A stretch of 64,000 bases of DNA from an uncultured Selenomonadaceae bacterium (GCA_902778455.1 CACYXR010000007.1:17554-81553), one strand, 5' to 3'. Positions 55,709 to 64,000 are shown, counted from the stretch's first letter. Numbers and translations are program-made. Notes: a model not told the origin generated them from the letters alone.

Positions 55709-56440
55709 TTATTTCTTCTCCAGCCTTGAATTCATATCCTCGCGCAGCGCCGTCAACATTTGCGCGTAGTCGTTCTTGATATGTTCATATATATCCAACG
55801 CTGTCTTTTCGTCATAAGTGTGACTGGACAGATTGCGTTTTTCCAGCATATCGAGCCATGCTTCCGCGTTCGGAATCAGGCCTGCCGCGAATCCTTCCCG
55901 GATGCTTGCACGCGGGCTGTTCGCCTCGATACCGTCGTAGGCGAGATACGCTTTCATCATTTTCCACGCAAGCTCAAAGCAAAATTCAAACCGCTGAATG
56001 ACGCCGTCCAAATATACGTCGTCCGCGTTGACGTCTTTTGTCAGGGCGGCTTGGAGCTTTGCAACCGCTTTTTCGTATTCTTCCAGTTTCATTTTGATTT
56101 GCTCGACTGTCATCATTATTACTCCTTTTTCTGTGCGGAATAGCAGTTTTCCATCGCGGCTGATATTTTCCGTCAGCTTTTCATTTTTTGCGGCGTTTAT
56201 GTCGATAATATCCACTTTATAAGGCAGAAGACTGTTTTCCATGGTTTCGACTAACTCCGGCAAGACAGGGCGAAGGAATGAAACCGCCAAGTCAATGTCC
56301 GAGATTTTCGTATAGTCCCCCCGCGCACGGGAGCCAAAAATCCTCGCTTCTGCAATATCTTCCCGATATTTCGCCAATGTATCCATCAACAGCTTGCACT
56401 GCTCCGGCGTCAATCCATACACATGAAAGCCCCCTTGCAT
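55709..56440 (-). CDS. fused MNT nucleotidyltransferase / HEPN (HI0074-like) protein, probable toxin-antitoxin
   Basis: 243 residues in one frame. Residues 1-105 are a minimal nucleotidyltransferase with GSRARGDYTKISDIDLAV (GS...DxD). Residues 109-243 resemble the HI0074 nucleotidyltransferase substrate-binding family, with RFEFCFELAWKMMKAYL and RNLSSHTY, an exact RX4HXY HEPN motif. In MntA/HepT pairs the nucleotidyltransferase AMPylates that tyrosine and silences the HEPN RNase. Normally these are two genes. Here an AAAGGAG and ATGATG at 56116-56111 sit in frame at the join, so the HEPN half may also be made separately. It lies between hsdM and hsdS. Confidence 0.8.
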   Translation of the reverse strand: MQGGFHVYGLTPEQCKLLMDTLAKYREDIAEARIFGSRARGDYTKISDIDLAVSFLRPVLPELVETMENSLLPYKVDIIDINAAKNEKLTENISRDGKLLFRTEKGVIMMTVEQIKMKLEEYEKAVAKLQAALTKDVNADDVYLDGVIQRFEFCFELAWKMMKAYLAYDGIEANSPRASIREGFAAGLIPNAEAWLDMLEKRNLSSHTYDEKTALDIYEHIKNDYAQMLTALREDMNSRLEKK

Positions 56441-56441
56441 T

Positions 56442-57362
56442 TCATCCTATCAAATCCCTTAACTTCGCCAATTCCCCCGCCAATTCCTTCTGCAAATCCT
56501 CGATCTCGCCCAATATCTCCTTCGTCGGCGGATACTCCACCGCCTGATATTCGACTTCCTTGTACTTATTGACCGACAGGTCATATCCGTTTTTCCGTAT
56601 CTCCTCCGCAGGCACGAAGAAGCTTTGCTCGGTGCGCTTGCGGTCTTTTTCTTTTTCCAACGCGCGAAACCGTGCGAGGATGTCGGGAATGTCGTTTTCC
56701 TCCGTCTCGCTTCGCTTGTCGTCGAGTGTGTAGCCGTCGGCTTTCATGTCGTAGAACCAGACCTTATCCGTGCCGCCGTGGCCCGTCTTGGTGAAAATCA
56801 GCACGGCAGTGGACACGCCCGCGTAGGGCTTGAATACGCCGGAAGGCATTGAGATCACGGCTGCGAGGCGGTTGCCGTCTACCAGCGCCTTTCGGATATC
56901 CTTGTGCGCTTTCGACGAGCCGAAAAGCACGCCGTCCGGCACGATGCAGGCGCAGCGCCCACCGACTTTCAGCATACGAAGGAACAACGCCAGGAACAGC
57001 AGCTCGGTCTTTTTCGTCTTGCAGACCTTCAGCAAATCCGCCGAGACGATATCGGCGTCGAGGCTCCCCTTGAAGGGCGGATTGGCGAGGATCAGGCTGT
57101 ACTTCTCTTTGTCCGTGTTCTGGTCGGAAAGGCTGTCCCGATACTCGATCTTTGGATTTTCCACGCCGTGGAGCATCATGTTCATGGCGCCGATGCGGAG
57201 CATGGTGCGGTCCATATCGTAGCCGTGGAACATGCGGGTCATGTAATGCGCTTTGTTTTCTTGAACGAAAAATATTTCCTGCTTTTGATTTTCGCGCAGA
57301 TAGTCGCTGGCCGCCACGAGAAAGCCCGATGTGCCGCAGGCCGGATCTATTGCCGTATCTAA
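56442..57362 (-). pseudogene. hsdM: type I methyltransferase subunit M, 5' end missing
   Basis: The frame reads DTAIDPACGTSGFLVAASDYL (SAM-binding motif I), then the catalytic ANPPFKGSLD (NPPF) and SGVFKPYAGVSTAVLIF, and ends with a helical tail. About 170-190 N-terminal residues expected of HsdM are absent. Upstream of the DTAID codons the frame enters unrelated sequence and stops at 57393-57395. A GTG at 57315-57317 is the first possible start, but it would lie after motif I. HsdM made from it could not bind SAM properly, so the system is probably off unless the missing part is restored. Confidence 0.85.
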
Positions 57363-57527
57363 AATGATACAACATAACGGTAGTCCTCGAACTCACATAA
57401 CGATGCACCCGCACAGGGTGCAAAATTTGCACACCTCTCATAACGATTTCGTACGCATCGTTACGGGGTAAAGTATTCGGTTTTATTGCTGTCTATGCGT
57501 ACCTTTCTCCTTATGAAATTAGAATTG
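57363..57527. other. putative junction of an integrated element
   Basis: No gene. The sequence CATAACG occurs at 57373, 57396 and 57439. An inverted pair TAACGAT/ATCGTTA with a 9-base spacer spans 57441-57463, and GCACCC/GGGTGC flanks five bases at about 57405-57421. Serine-recombinase attachment sites are imperfect inverted repeats of about 50 bp, so this could hold an attachment site, but the core cannot be defined from one end. Confidence 0.35.
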
Positions 57528-58364
57528 TCAAAGCGCAGTCAGTCTGCTCTTCAACAGCGGAATTCCTTCTTCCATCCACCATCCGTTATCAACGCCGCCG
57601 GAACTCATTCCTCCATGAGCAAACTGCTCTATGACGGCAAAATCCATATATTCGTCGGTCAGAGCCTTGCCCGAAAGCATGAAGTATTCCTCTTTGATCC
57701 ACTTTTCCAGTTCGTCAAATGAAAGAATATCCATATTTTCCGCGCGTTTTTTTAGGTAATCCCAAAAATACGGATCTCCCCTGAGTCCCCACCTTTCAGG
57801 CTTTTCTTCAAAGATTATTGACAGCTTCATGTTCTTGCAAATCATCAGGGCCTCGTCATAAGCCGATTTTGTCTTTTGATCGAACAGCACCCACAAAATA
57901 TCATCAAACGCATCTGGGGATTCTCGCACGAAATCCCTGACCGCCCGTACAGCAATTTCTGCCGCCTGTTGCAACGGATAGGAGTAAACGCCCGTTGAAA
58001 TGGACGGAAACGCCACGCTACGGATACCATGCTCGATGGCAAGTTTCAGCGAATTCCGATAGCAGGAAGCCAGCATATCTGCCTCGCCGCGTTCACCGCC
58101 TTGCCAAACCGGTCCGACAGTGTGGATGACATAATCACATGGCAACTTGTACGCCTTGGTGATTTTTGCCTGTCCCGTTTCGCAGCCGCCAAGCGTCCGG
58201 CATTCGGCAAGAAGCTCCGGGCCTGCGGCTCTGTGGATTGCGCCATCCACACCGCCACCGCCAAGCAGACTGTTATTCGCAGCGTTGACAATCGCGTCGG
58301 CATAATGTTTAGCCGTAATATCGCCCAGTTCTGTCCGCAAAATTAAGGTTGTCTTGGTGTTCAT
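57528..58364 (-). CDS. macro-domain protein (ADP-ribose binding/hydrolase type) with extra C-terminal domain
   Basis: 278 residues. Residues 1-170 form a macro domain of the YmdB/MacroD class: [50 protein letters not shown], and [20 protein letters not shown]. Such proteins remove ADP-ribose or O-acetyl groups from ADP-ribose. Residues 175-278 are an additional region ([33 protein letters not shown]) that I do not recognise. GGAGGAGG lies about 14 bases before the ATG. It lies at the left end of the recombinase block. Confidence 0.88.
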   Translation of the reverse strand: MNTKTTLILRTELGDITAKHYADAIVNAANNSLLGGGGVDGAIHRAAGPELLAECRTLGGCETGQAKITKAYKLPCDYVIHTVGPVWQGGERGEADMLASCYRNSLKLAIEHGIRSVAFPSISTGVYSYPLQQAAEIAVRAVRDFVRESPDAFDDILWVLFDQKTKSAYDEALMICKNMKLSIIFEEKPERWGLRGDPYFWDYLKKRAENMDILSFDELEKWIKEEYFMLSGKALTDEYMDFAVIEQFAHGGMSSGGVDNGWWMEEGIPLLKSRLTAL

Positions 58365-58499
58365 AAGCTATCGCGCCTCCTCCGTCGTTTCACTGAGGAA
58401 ATGGAATGCCATCACTTTAACTTTTGTATATTCTACCATCATGCCCGTTATTCCTGCAAACAAAAAACGCAGAGCCGAAGCCCTGCGCCGTCCATCTTG

Positions 58500-60080
58500 T
58501 TATGCCAGTATCTCCGTGCCGTCACGGAAAGTGAACGTCATTTCCTTGTTCCTGCCCACCGTGACGAACTCGACCATGCTGCCCCAAAGGCTGCCGTCAA
58601 ACTCGCTGATTGCACCGTCCTGCGCTTTGAGCCGATGGATGAAGTCCGTCAGCCGTTCGCTCTGCGCCGCTTTCGCGGAGATGGCGTCCGTCACCTCGCC
58701 GTACCGAGCCTTGGCGGCTTCGTATCTCTGAACCAGCCCGTCATAGCGTTTTTTGTACTCGGCTTGGTCTTGGGCGACACGGGCGTTCTCCGCCACGATG
58801 TTCTGCGTCATTTCCACGACCACCGCCATCTCATCCTCCAGCTTTTGCTTTTCTTCCTGCAGGCCATCGGCGGCGCAGAGAGTATTACGGATGATTTCCG
58901 CATTGGCGATGATTTCCTTCTTTTCTGTAACCAGCTGATTGTACGCCGAGACAAATGCCGCCCTGACCTCTTCCTCCGTGATATGCGGTGTCCGGCACTT
59001 GTCGCCACTGTACTTCTTGTTGCAGCGGTAGACGACCTTGCGGTAGCGGTCGGTGGAGTGCCATACTTTCGAGCCGTACCAGCCCCCGCAGTCGGCGCAT
59101 TTGATTTTGTTGGAGAAAATGCTCACGCCGCTGTACCGTGAGCCGCCCTTCGTGCGTCTGGCAAGCTCCGCCTGCACCATATCGAACACCGCCGGACTGA
59201 TGATGGCCTCGTGGTTGCCCTCCACATAGTATTGCGGGACTTCGCCCTCGTTCTTCTTTACCTTCTTTTGCAGGAAATCCACCGTGAACTGCTTTTGCAA
59301 AAGGGCGTCGCCTTTGTATTTCTCATTCGAGAGCATCCGGCGCACCGTTTCTTGATTCCACACGTCCTTGCCAGCAGGCGTCTTGATGCCTTGCCGTGTC
59401 AGTTCAGCGGCGATGGCGTGCGGCGTCATGCCCTCAAGGAACAGACGGAAAATCAGCCGCACGGTTTTCGCCTGCTCCGGGTTCACCACAATCTTGCCCG
59501 TCTCTTTGTCCTTGTCCAAGCCAAGAAAGCGGCTGTAGGCAAAACTGACCTTGCCGTCTGCAAACCGCTTCCGATGCCCCCATGTGACGTTCTCCGAGAT
59601 GCTCCGGCTTTCCTCCTGCGCAAGACTGGACATAATGGTAATCAAAAGCTCGCCTTTGGAATCCAGCGTCCATATGTTTTCTTTCTCAAAGTAGATTTCA
59701 ATGCCCGCATCCTTCAGCTTCCGCACGGTGGTGAGGCTGTCAACGGTATTCCGCGCGAATCGGCTCACGCTCTTGGTGATAATGAGGTCGATTTTCCCGG
59801 CGAGGGCGTCGCCAATCATCGCCTTGAAGCCCTCGCGTTTCTTGGTGTTCGTCGCTGAGATTCCCTCGTCTGTGTATATGGCGACGAACTCCCAATCATC
59901 CCGGCTCTTGATATAGCCGGTGTAGTAATCGACCTGGGCCTCATAGCTCGTGGCTTGGTCTTCATGGTCGGTCGAAACGCGGGCGTATCCGGCGACGCGC
60001 CGTTTTCTCGTGCTGCTCAATGGTACGGCTGTGTATCGGCTGATGGTCGCGGGGATAGCCGTCACTTTTCTTTGCGCCAT
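58500..60080 (-). CDS. large serine recombinase 1
   Basis: 526 residues. The N-terminal resolvase domain has the catalytic serine in VAGYARVSTDHEDQ and conserved arginines in SVSRFARNTVD. A recombinase domain follows (GIKTPAGKDVWNQETVRRMLSNEKYKGD), then a zinc ribbon (CADCGGWYGS...CNKKYSGDKC), a coiled coil at about 395-490 and a short C-terminal strand region. Such enzymes integrate and excise elements without host factors. The ATG at 60080 is preferred over the longer frame because of AAGGAG. It overlaps recombinase 2 by 19 bases. Confidence 0.93.
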   Translation of the reverse strand: MAQRKVTAIPATISRYTAVPLSSTRKRRVAGYARVSTDHEDQATSYEAQVDYYTGYIKSRDDWEFVAIYTDEGISATNTKKREGFKAMIGDALAGKIDLIITKSVSRFARNTVDSLTTVRKLKDAGIEIYFEKENIWTLDSKGELLITIMSSLAQEESRSISENVTWGHRKRFADGKVSFAYSRFLGLDKDKETGKIVVNPEQAKTVRLIFRLFLEGMTPHAIAAELTRQGIKTPAGKDVWNQETVRRMLSNEKYKGDALLQKQFTVDFLQKKVKKNEGEVPQYYVEGNHEAIISPAVFDMVQAELARRTKGGSRYSGVSIFSNKIKCADCGGWYGSKVWHSTDRYRKVVYRCNKKYSGDKCRTPHITEEEVRAAFVSAYNQLVTEKKEIIANAEIIRNTLCAADGLQEEKQKLEDEMAVVVEMTQNIVAENARVAQDQAEYKKRYDGLVQRYEAAKARYGEVTDAISAKAAQSERLTDFIHRLKAQDGAISEFDGSLWGSMVEFVTVGRNKEMTFTFRDGTEILA

Positions 60081-61837
60081 GCTTTTCCACGCTCCTTCCG
60101 TAGTTGTTTCATGTGTTCGCTCATTTGCCGTCGTCTTTCCGGCGTATATAATCCTTTGACGGATTCCATGAACTTTTCCCGCTGCGACTCCGTCCACGGT
60201 GTTCCGACCCGTTTCGGCTGTTCCCATGTGCGGGAAACTGTCCTGCCGTCCTTGAAACGGAACACCATCTCCGATGCCGAAATCACTTCGATATACTCGA
60301 TTCGGCTGTCAAACTCGCCATCGTCAAATTTCGTTAAGCCGAGCGTTTCTGCAATGAAGGGCTTTAGCAAATCGTCCCGAAGCCCGACCGTTTCACATCC
60401 GTTATGCTCGGCACAGCGCCAGTAATAGGCTTTCCCGTCCGGCATTGTAGCCGACTTCTGTGAAGCCCTGCGAAAATTGCATCCGCAATGGGCGCACTTG
60501 ATTTTGCCCGTCAAGGCCGAGGATTTCCTGCAGGTGGGATTCTTCCTGCGCTTCGCGGAGGTTATCGCCCGCAGCTCCGCCGTCCAGCAATCCCGATGTC
60601 CCGTATTCGGGCATGGCTTGACGACGACCTCGCCGCTCTTCAGATGGAATTCCAACATATTCCTCTCCGGCACGTTGATGAAGTCCACCTTGTCGAGGAA
60701 AACGGCCTCATCAAACGTCTCCAGCCCAAGAACAGCGGCACACGCTTTTTTGAGATTCTCGTGATTGATGCTGCCGCCGACGGCGCACGAATGGCCGTTT
60801 TTCTTTCTTGAGCCGCAAACCCAAAACTCCATGAACCCTCTGTCGGTACGCTTGTTGTGCATATAACTTAAGCCGCAGGAGAGGCACTTGATTTTGCCGG
60901 TGAAGCAGCAGGTGTTGAGGCTCTTGTTCGCCAGCGCTCCCAGTTCCTTGCGCCGCGCTATCTCTGTCTGCACATAGTCGAAGGTCGCCTTGTCGATAAT
61001 CGCCGGATGCGTATTCTCCACGTAATACTGCGGCAGTTGCCCTTTGTTCTTTTTGCGTTTCTTGGAAACGGGATCGGAAATGAACTCCTTCTGCAGGAGA
61101 AGATTTCCCGTGTAGGTCACGTTCGTAAGGACGACCTTGATGTTGGAATCCACCCATCGGCATCCGTTCCGTGTGGTGATGCCCTCGGCGGCAAGCTCGC
61201 GCTCCGTTTCCAGTCTCGACTTGCCGTCCAAGAAGTTCTGAAAAATGCGCCGCACGATTTCCGCTTCCTCTGGCACAATGACCAGTTCATCGCCCGCCCA
61301 GCGGTAGCCGTAGACGCGAAAATGGCCGTTAGGGATGCCCTGCTCGAACCGCTTTCTCGTTCCCCACTTCACATTGTTGGAAATGCTGATGCTTTCCTCC
61401 TGCGCAAAGGAGGCGAGGATGGTCAGCATCAATTCCCCGTCGCCGCTGGTGGAACTTATGTTTTCCTTCTCGAACCGCACCTCCACGCCGATGTTTTTCA
61501 GATGGCGCACCGTTTCCAGCAAATCCACCGTGTTCCGGGCAAAACGCTGGATGGATTTCGTGAGGATAATGTCGATGTCGCCGTTGTCAGCGGCGTCAAT
61601 CATCCGTTTAAACGCCGCGCGTTTTTCGATGCCCGTGCCGGATATGCCGTTGTCGGCGAACACCCCGGCATAAATCCAATCGGGATTCTTTTGGATCAGA
61701 TTGCTGTAGTAGCTGATTTGCGCCGAAAGCGAATGGTTCAGCCTGTCCGTTTCCATCGAGACGCGGGCATAAGCCGCCACCCGTTTTTTCGGCTGAAGAA
61801 CCGCCACCGCAGGCTCTATGCGTGTAATCTTAGGCAT
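60062..61837 (-). CDS. large serine recombinase 2
   Basis: 591 residues. Catalytic serine in VAAYARVSMETDRLN, arginines in SIQRFARNTVD, and a recombinase domain with TVTYTGNLLLQKEF-like sequence (here NVTYTGNLLL). There are two zinc ribbons, CLSCGLSYM...C and CAHCGCNFRR, so it differs in the C-terminal half from recombinase 1, which has one ribbon and a long coiled coil. Two different large recombinases in one operon occur in several Firmicute elements, where both can be required. The ATG at 61837 has GAGGGTG upstream. Confidence 0.93.
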   Translation of the reverse strand: MPKITRIEPAVAVLQPKKRVAAYARVSMETDRLNHSLSAQISYYSNLIQKNPDWIYAGVFADNGISGTGIEKRAAFKRMIDAADNGDIDIILTKSIQRFARNTVDLLETVRHLKNIGVEVRFEKENISSTSGDGELMLTILASFAQEESISISNNVKWGTRKRFEQGIPNGHFRVYGYRWAGDELVIVPEEAEIVRRIFQNFLDGKSRLETERELAAEGITTRNGCRWVDSNIKVVLTNVTYTGNLLLQKEFISDPVSKKRKKNKGQLPQYYVENTHPAIIDKATFDYVQTEIARRKELGALANKSLNTCCFTGKIKCLSCGLSYMHNKRTDRGFMEFWVCGSRKKNGHSCAVGGSINHENLKKACAAVLGLETFDEAVFLDKVDFINVPERNMLEFHLKSGEVVVKPCPNTGHRDCWTAELRAITSAKRRKNPTCRKSSALTGKIKCAHCGCNFRRASQKSATMPDGKAYYWRCAEHNGCETVGLRDDLLKPFIAETLGLTKFDDGEFDSRIEYIEVISASEMVFRFKDGRTVSRTWEQPKRVGTPWTESQREKFMESVKGLYTPERRRQMSEHMKQLRKERGKAWRKEK

Positions 61838-61861
61838 TGTATCACCCTCATCATATATCAC

Positions 61862-62050
61862 TCAAACGGAGGAGGAAGTCAACGCCACATCGGAAAATAG
61901 TGTCCCCAAGACGGGCTTGTATTTATCGAGGAAAATCCTGTCCACCCTTTGGTATTCTTCCAAAGACATCAGGCCATCCGAGAGCATCTTTCGGGCGATG
62001 TGCATGGTGGTCTGGTAGAGTTTCTCGTTCCTGAATTCCTTTTCACACAT
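61862..62050 (-). CDS. small SHOCT-like protein of the recombinase operon
   Basis: 62 residues, MCEKEFRNEKLYQTTMHIAR at the start, then a short helical hairpin MLSDGLMSLEEYQRVDRIFL resembling SHOCT-type domains, ending LGTLFSDVALTSSSV. Similar short proteins accompany serine recombinases in clostridial elements as I recall; the function is unknown. The start overlaps the end of the upstream HTH gene by 8 bases, which suggests coupling. Confidence 0.6.
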   Translation of the reverse strand: MCEKEFRNEKLYQTTMHIARKMLSDGLMSLEEYQRVDRIFLDKYKPVLGTLFSDVALTSSSV

Positions 62051-62468
62051 TGCCGACACCGCCTTTGAACCGAGCGGCAATATAACACTCGTGGCTGCAA
62101 TACTTCCTGCGTCTGTCGCCGTAAGTTTGGAACGGTCTGCCGCAATGCGGGCACTTGAAATCATAGATGGCTTTCCGCTTCACTTGGTCGAGATGGCTGT
62201 TCCACCATTCGTTGCGGCACTTGTCACAGCAGAACCGCTTTCTTTTCCGCTTTGCAATCTGTCGGATTTCCCGCCCGCAGTTCTCGCAGCGACTTGTCTC
62301 GCCTGTAAACGCCAAGGATTGCTCGGCGGTTGCGGTTTCATTGATATTGTTCCTGCGACAGAAAGACTTGACCGTGTTCAGCGATATGCCAAGCATCCGG
62401 GCAATACTGCCGTAACCGTTTCCGGCTGCGCGAAGTTTTGTGATTTGCGTTTTCTGATTGTCGTTCAA
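62043..62468 (-). CDS. HTH and zinc-finger DNA-binding protein (element-encoded)
   Basis: 141 residues. The N-terminus has a helix-turn-helix like that of sigma factors or resolvases (KLRAAGNGYGSIARMLGISL-NTVKSFCRRN). Two cysteine clusters follow, CENCGREI...RFCCDKCRNEWW and CPHCGRPFQ...YCSHECY. The start appears to be TTG at 62468 with AAGGAG about 11 bases upstream. It is first of the operon with the SHOCT-like protein and recombinases and may regulate it or guide the recombinases. Confidence 0.75.
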   Translation of the reverse strand: MNDNQKTQITKLRAAGNGYGSIARMLGISLNTVKSFCRRNNINETATAEQSLAFTGETSRCENCGREIRQIAKRKRKRFCCDKCRNEWWNSHLDQVKRKAIYDFKCPHCGRPFQTYGDRRRKYCSHECYIAARFKGGVGNV

Positions 62469-62758
62469 AACGCATCGGCTCCTTCCGAGGGATATGTCTT
62501 GTTCTATCTCCCTCGCTCACTACCGAGTAATTCAACCCCAATCGTTACGGCAAACAAAAACCCCTGTAAAGCTGCCCGAAGACAACCCCACAGGGTAGAA
62601 ATGTTTTCGCTATATCGCAAAAAAGATGCAGCCGTCGCCAATAAAACGGCAGTTTCCCTGTTCCATTCGCCCCCCATTCTTGATGACAGGAAGCAGGAAA
62701 AACCAGTTTTATAGCGAATTATACGCAATAGCAGCACTGATTTTTATGGAGAGCCACC
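62469..62758. promoter_or_regulatory. divergent control region with a possible attenuator
   Basis: Lies between the leftward recombinase operon and the rightward polymerase gene. On the minus strand CCCTGT (62590-62595) can pair with ACAGGG (62562-62567) and is followed by GTTTTTG, a weak terminator placed before the HTH gene. A 77-codon leftward frame (62504-62737) spans it and could be a leader, but has no clear Shine-Dalgarno. No strong promoter match was found. Confidence 0.35.
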
Positions 62759-64000
62759 ATGACTGCCTCATCCTACATAGCCATTGACCTCAAGAGCTTT
62801 TACGCTTCCGTGGAGTGCGTGGAGCGCGGCCTCGACCCGCTGACCACGAATCTTGTAGTGGCCGACGAGAGCCGCTCGACGAAAACAATCTGCCTCGCCG
62901 CCACCCCTTCCCTCAAAGCCTATGGAATTCCGGGCAGGGCGCGGCTTTTTGAGGTTGTACAAAAAACAAAGGAAGCGAATCTCAGACGCAAGGCGAATGC
63001 TCAAAAGCACGCCCTCACGGGCGAATCCTGCGACGCAAACGAATTGGCGGCCAATCCTGCTCTTGCCATTTCGTATATTGTGGCCAAGCCCCGCATGGCA
63101 CTCTATATGAAGTACAGCACCCGGATTTACAGCATCTATCTGAAATACATCGCGCCGGAGGACATTCACATTTACTCGATTGATGAAGTGCTGATGGACG
63201 CGACGCCGTACCTCAAAACCTACGGACTGACCGCCCATGAACTGGCCTTGAAGCTAATCCGGGAAGTCCTCGCCGAGACAGGCATCACCGCTACGGCAGG
63301 CATCGGCACGAATCTCTACTTGGCAAAAATCGCGATGGACATTGTAGCGAAGAAGATGCCAGCCGACAAGGACGGCGTCCGCATCGCGGAGCTGGACGAA
63401 ATGAGTTATCGGGAAAAGCTCTGGTCGCACATGCCGCTGACCGATTTTTGGCGCGTGGGCAAAGGCTACGTGAAAAAACTCGAAGCCCACGGGCTGCACA
63501 CGATGGGCGATATTGCCCGCTGCTCCCTCGGCAAACGGGGCGAATACCACAGCGAAGCCCTGCTCTATAAGCTCTTCGGTGTGAACGCGGAACTGCTAAT
63601 CGACCACGCATGGGGCTGGGAGCCTTGCCCGATGTCGGCGATCAAGAACTACACGCCGTCATCTAACAGTCTCGGCTCCGGGCAGGTGTTGCAGCAGCCA
63701 TATTCCCATGAAAAAGGACGCCTTATCGTCTGGGAGATGACCGATCTTCTCGTTCTCGACCTTGTGGCGAAAGGACTGGTCACCGACCAGATGGTGCTGC
63801 ATATCGGCTACGACATAGAAAATATAGAGAAGGGCTACACCGGCGGCATCCACGTTGATCACTATGGTCGGTCTGTCCCCAAACCCGCACACGGCTCAGT
63901 GAATCTCGGGAAATACACCTCGTCCTCGAAGCTGATCCTCGCGGCGGTGGTCGACCTCTACGAGCGCATCACCGATGCGAATCTCTCCATCCGTCGTGTC
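62759..64000 (+). CDS. Y-family DNA polymerase (DinB/UmuC type), 3' end cut by window edge
   Basis: 414 codons are visible. The palm and fingers show IAIDLKSFYASVECVERG near the N-terminus and IYSIDEVLMDAT, containing the catalytic Asp and the Asp-Glu pair. The little-finger start is at VGKGYVKKLEAHGLHTMGDIA and SLGSGQVLQQPYSHEKG. It resembles the ImpB/MucB/SamB-type polymerases carried by mobile elements of Firmicutes. The ATG has GGAGAG upstream. No SOS-like operator is evident in front of it. Confidence 0.92.
   Translation, partial: MTASSYIAIDLKSFYASVECVERGLDPLTTNLVVADESRSTKTICLAATPSLKAYGIPGRARLFEVVQKTKEANLRRKANAQKHALTGESCDANELAANPALAISYIVAKPRMALYMKYSTRIYSIYLKYIAPEDIHIYSIDEVLMDATPYLKTYGLTAHELALKLIREVLAETGITATAGIGTNLYLAKIAMDIVAKKMPADKDGVRIAELDEMSYREKLWSHMPLTDFWRVGKGYVKKLEAHGLHTMGDIARCSLGKRGEYHSEALLYKLFGVNAELLIDHAWGWEPCPMSAIKNYTPSSNSLGSGQVLQQPYSHEKGRLIVWEMTDLLVLDLVAKGLVTDQMVLHIGYDIENIEKGYTGGIHVDHYGRSVPKPAHGSVNLGKYTSSSKLILAAVVDLYERITDANLSIRRV

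Noticed and set aside
55709..56440. An Abi- or CRISPR-associated effector reading of the MNT-HEPN gene
   Set aside because: The motifs match MNT and HI0074/HEPN families directly and no CRISPR or other defence partner is present apart from the type I operon.
62504..62737. A 77-codon leftward frame in the divergent region before the recombinase operon
   Set aside because: No clear Shine-Dalgarno and no recognised family. It might be a leader peptide over the weak attenuator, but it is not supported enough to list as a gene.

Overview
The window looks like a chromosome segment from a diderm Firmicute of the class Negativicutes (Selenomonas/Mitsuokella-like). This is inferred from gene content and no database was searched. 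Firmicute-type genes (addAB, sepF, mutS2, type III pantothenate kinase, an S-box/SAM-I riboswitch on metK, a SpoVB-like flippase) sit beside genes that need an outer membrane (an LptA/OstA-like periplasmic protein, an RND pump with its adaptor). Core genes are GC-rich and many start with TTG behind a strong Shine-Dalgarno sequence.

From 1 to 50 kb the window is ordinary chromosome organised in short operons. In order: addB-addA (addA runs off the left edge); cysE; divergent hypoxanthine-DNA glycosylase and HD-GYP genes; hup; typA; sepF with a long structured leader; a flippase/lipid kinase/mtnA operon; a GalT/HIT-like protein; a PIN toxin-antitoxin pair; birA-coaX-dusB-M18 aminopeptidase; the LptA-like gene; an RND pump operon; ruvCAB; recJ; tgt-yajC-cyclo-ligase-PP2C phosphatase-secDF; two membrane-fusion proteins, one of the NHLM bacteriocin-export type, with a small Cys-containing ORF; riboswitch-controlled metK; a flavoredoxin-rubredoxin; a DUF2225 protein; an NSS transporter; mutS2; and a tandem U32 protein.

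From 50 to 57.4 kb lies a disturbed type I restriction-modification locus, transcribed leftward: hsdM (5' end missing), a one-ORF MNT nucleotidyltransferase/HEPN protein, hsdS, a DUF559 endonuclease-like gene, and hsdR. The hsdS-hsdR interval carries hairpin-rich repeats, a second copy of the hsdS 3' end, and the DUF559 gene enclosed by inverted copies of the repeat arm. Repeats without cargo lie at 45.1 kb and 53.8 kb.

From 57.4 kb to the right edge the content is that of an integrative element: a macro-domain protein, two overlapping large serine recombinases, a small conserved-looking protein, an HTH/zinc-finger protein and a Y-family DNA polymerase cut by the window end. The hsdM reading frame stops matching its family exactly where this block begins, so the element probably integrated into hsdM.

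The most promising unexplained signal is the DUF559 gene between arms that also occur as empty palindromic elements. It resembles, in layout only, REP elements and their dedicated transposase. The fused MNT-HEPN gene inside the restriction operon is the second.
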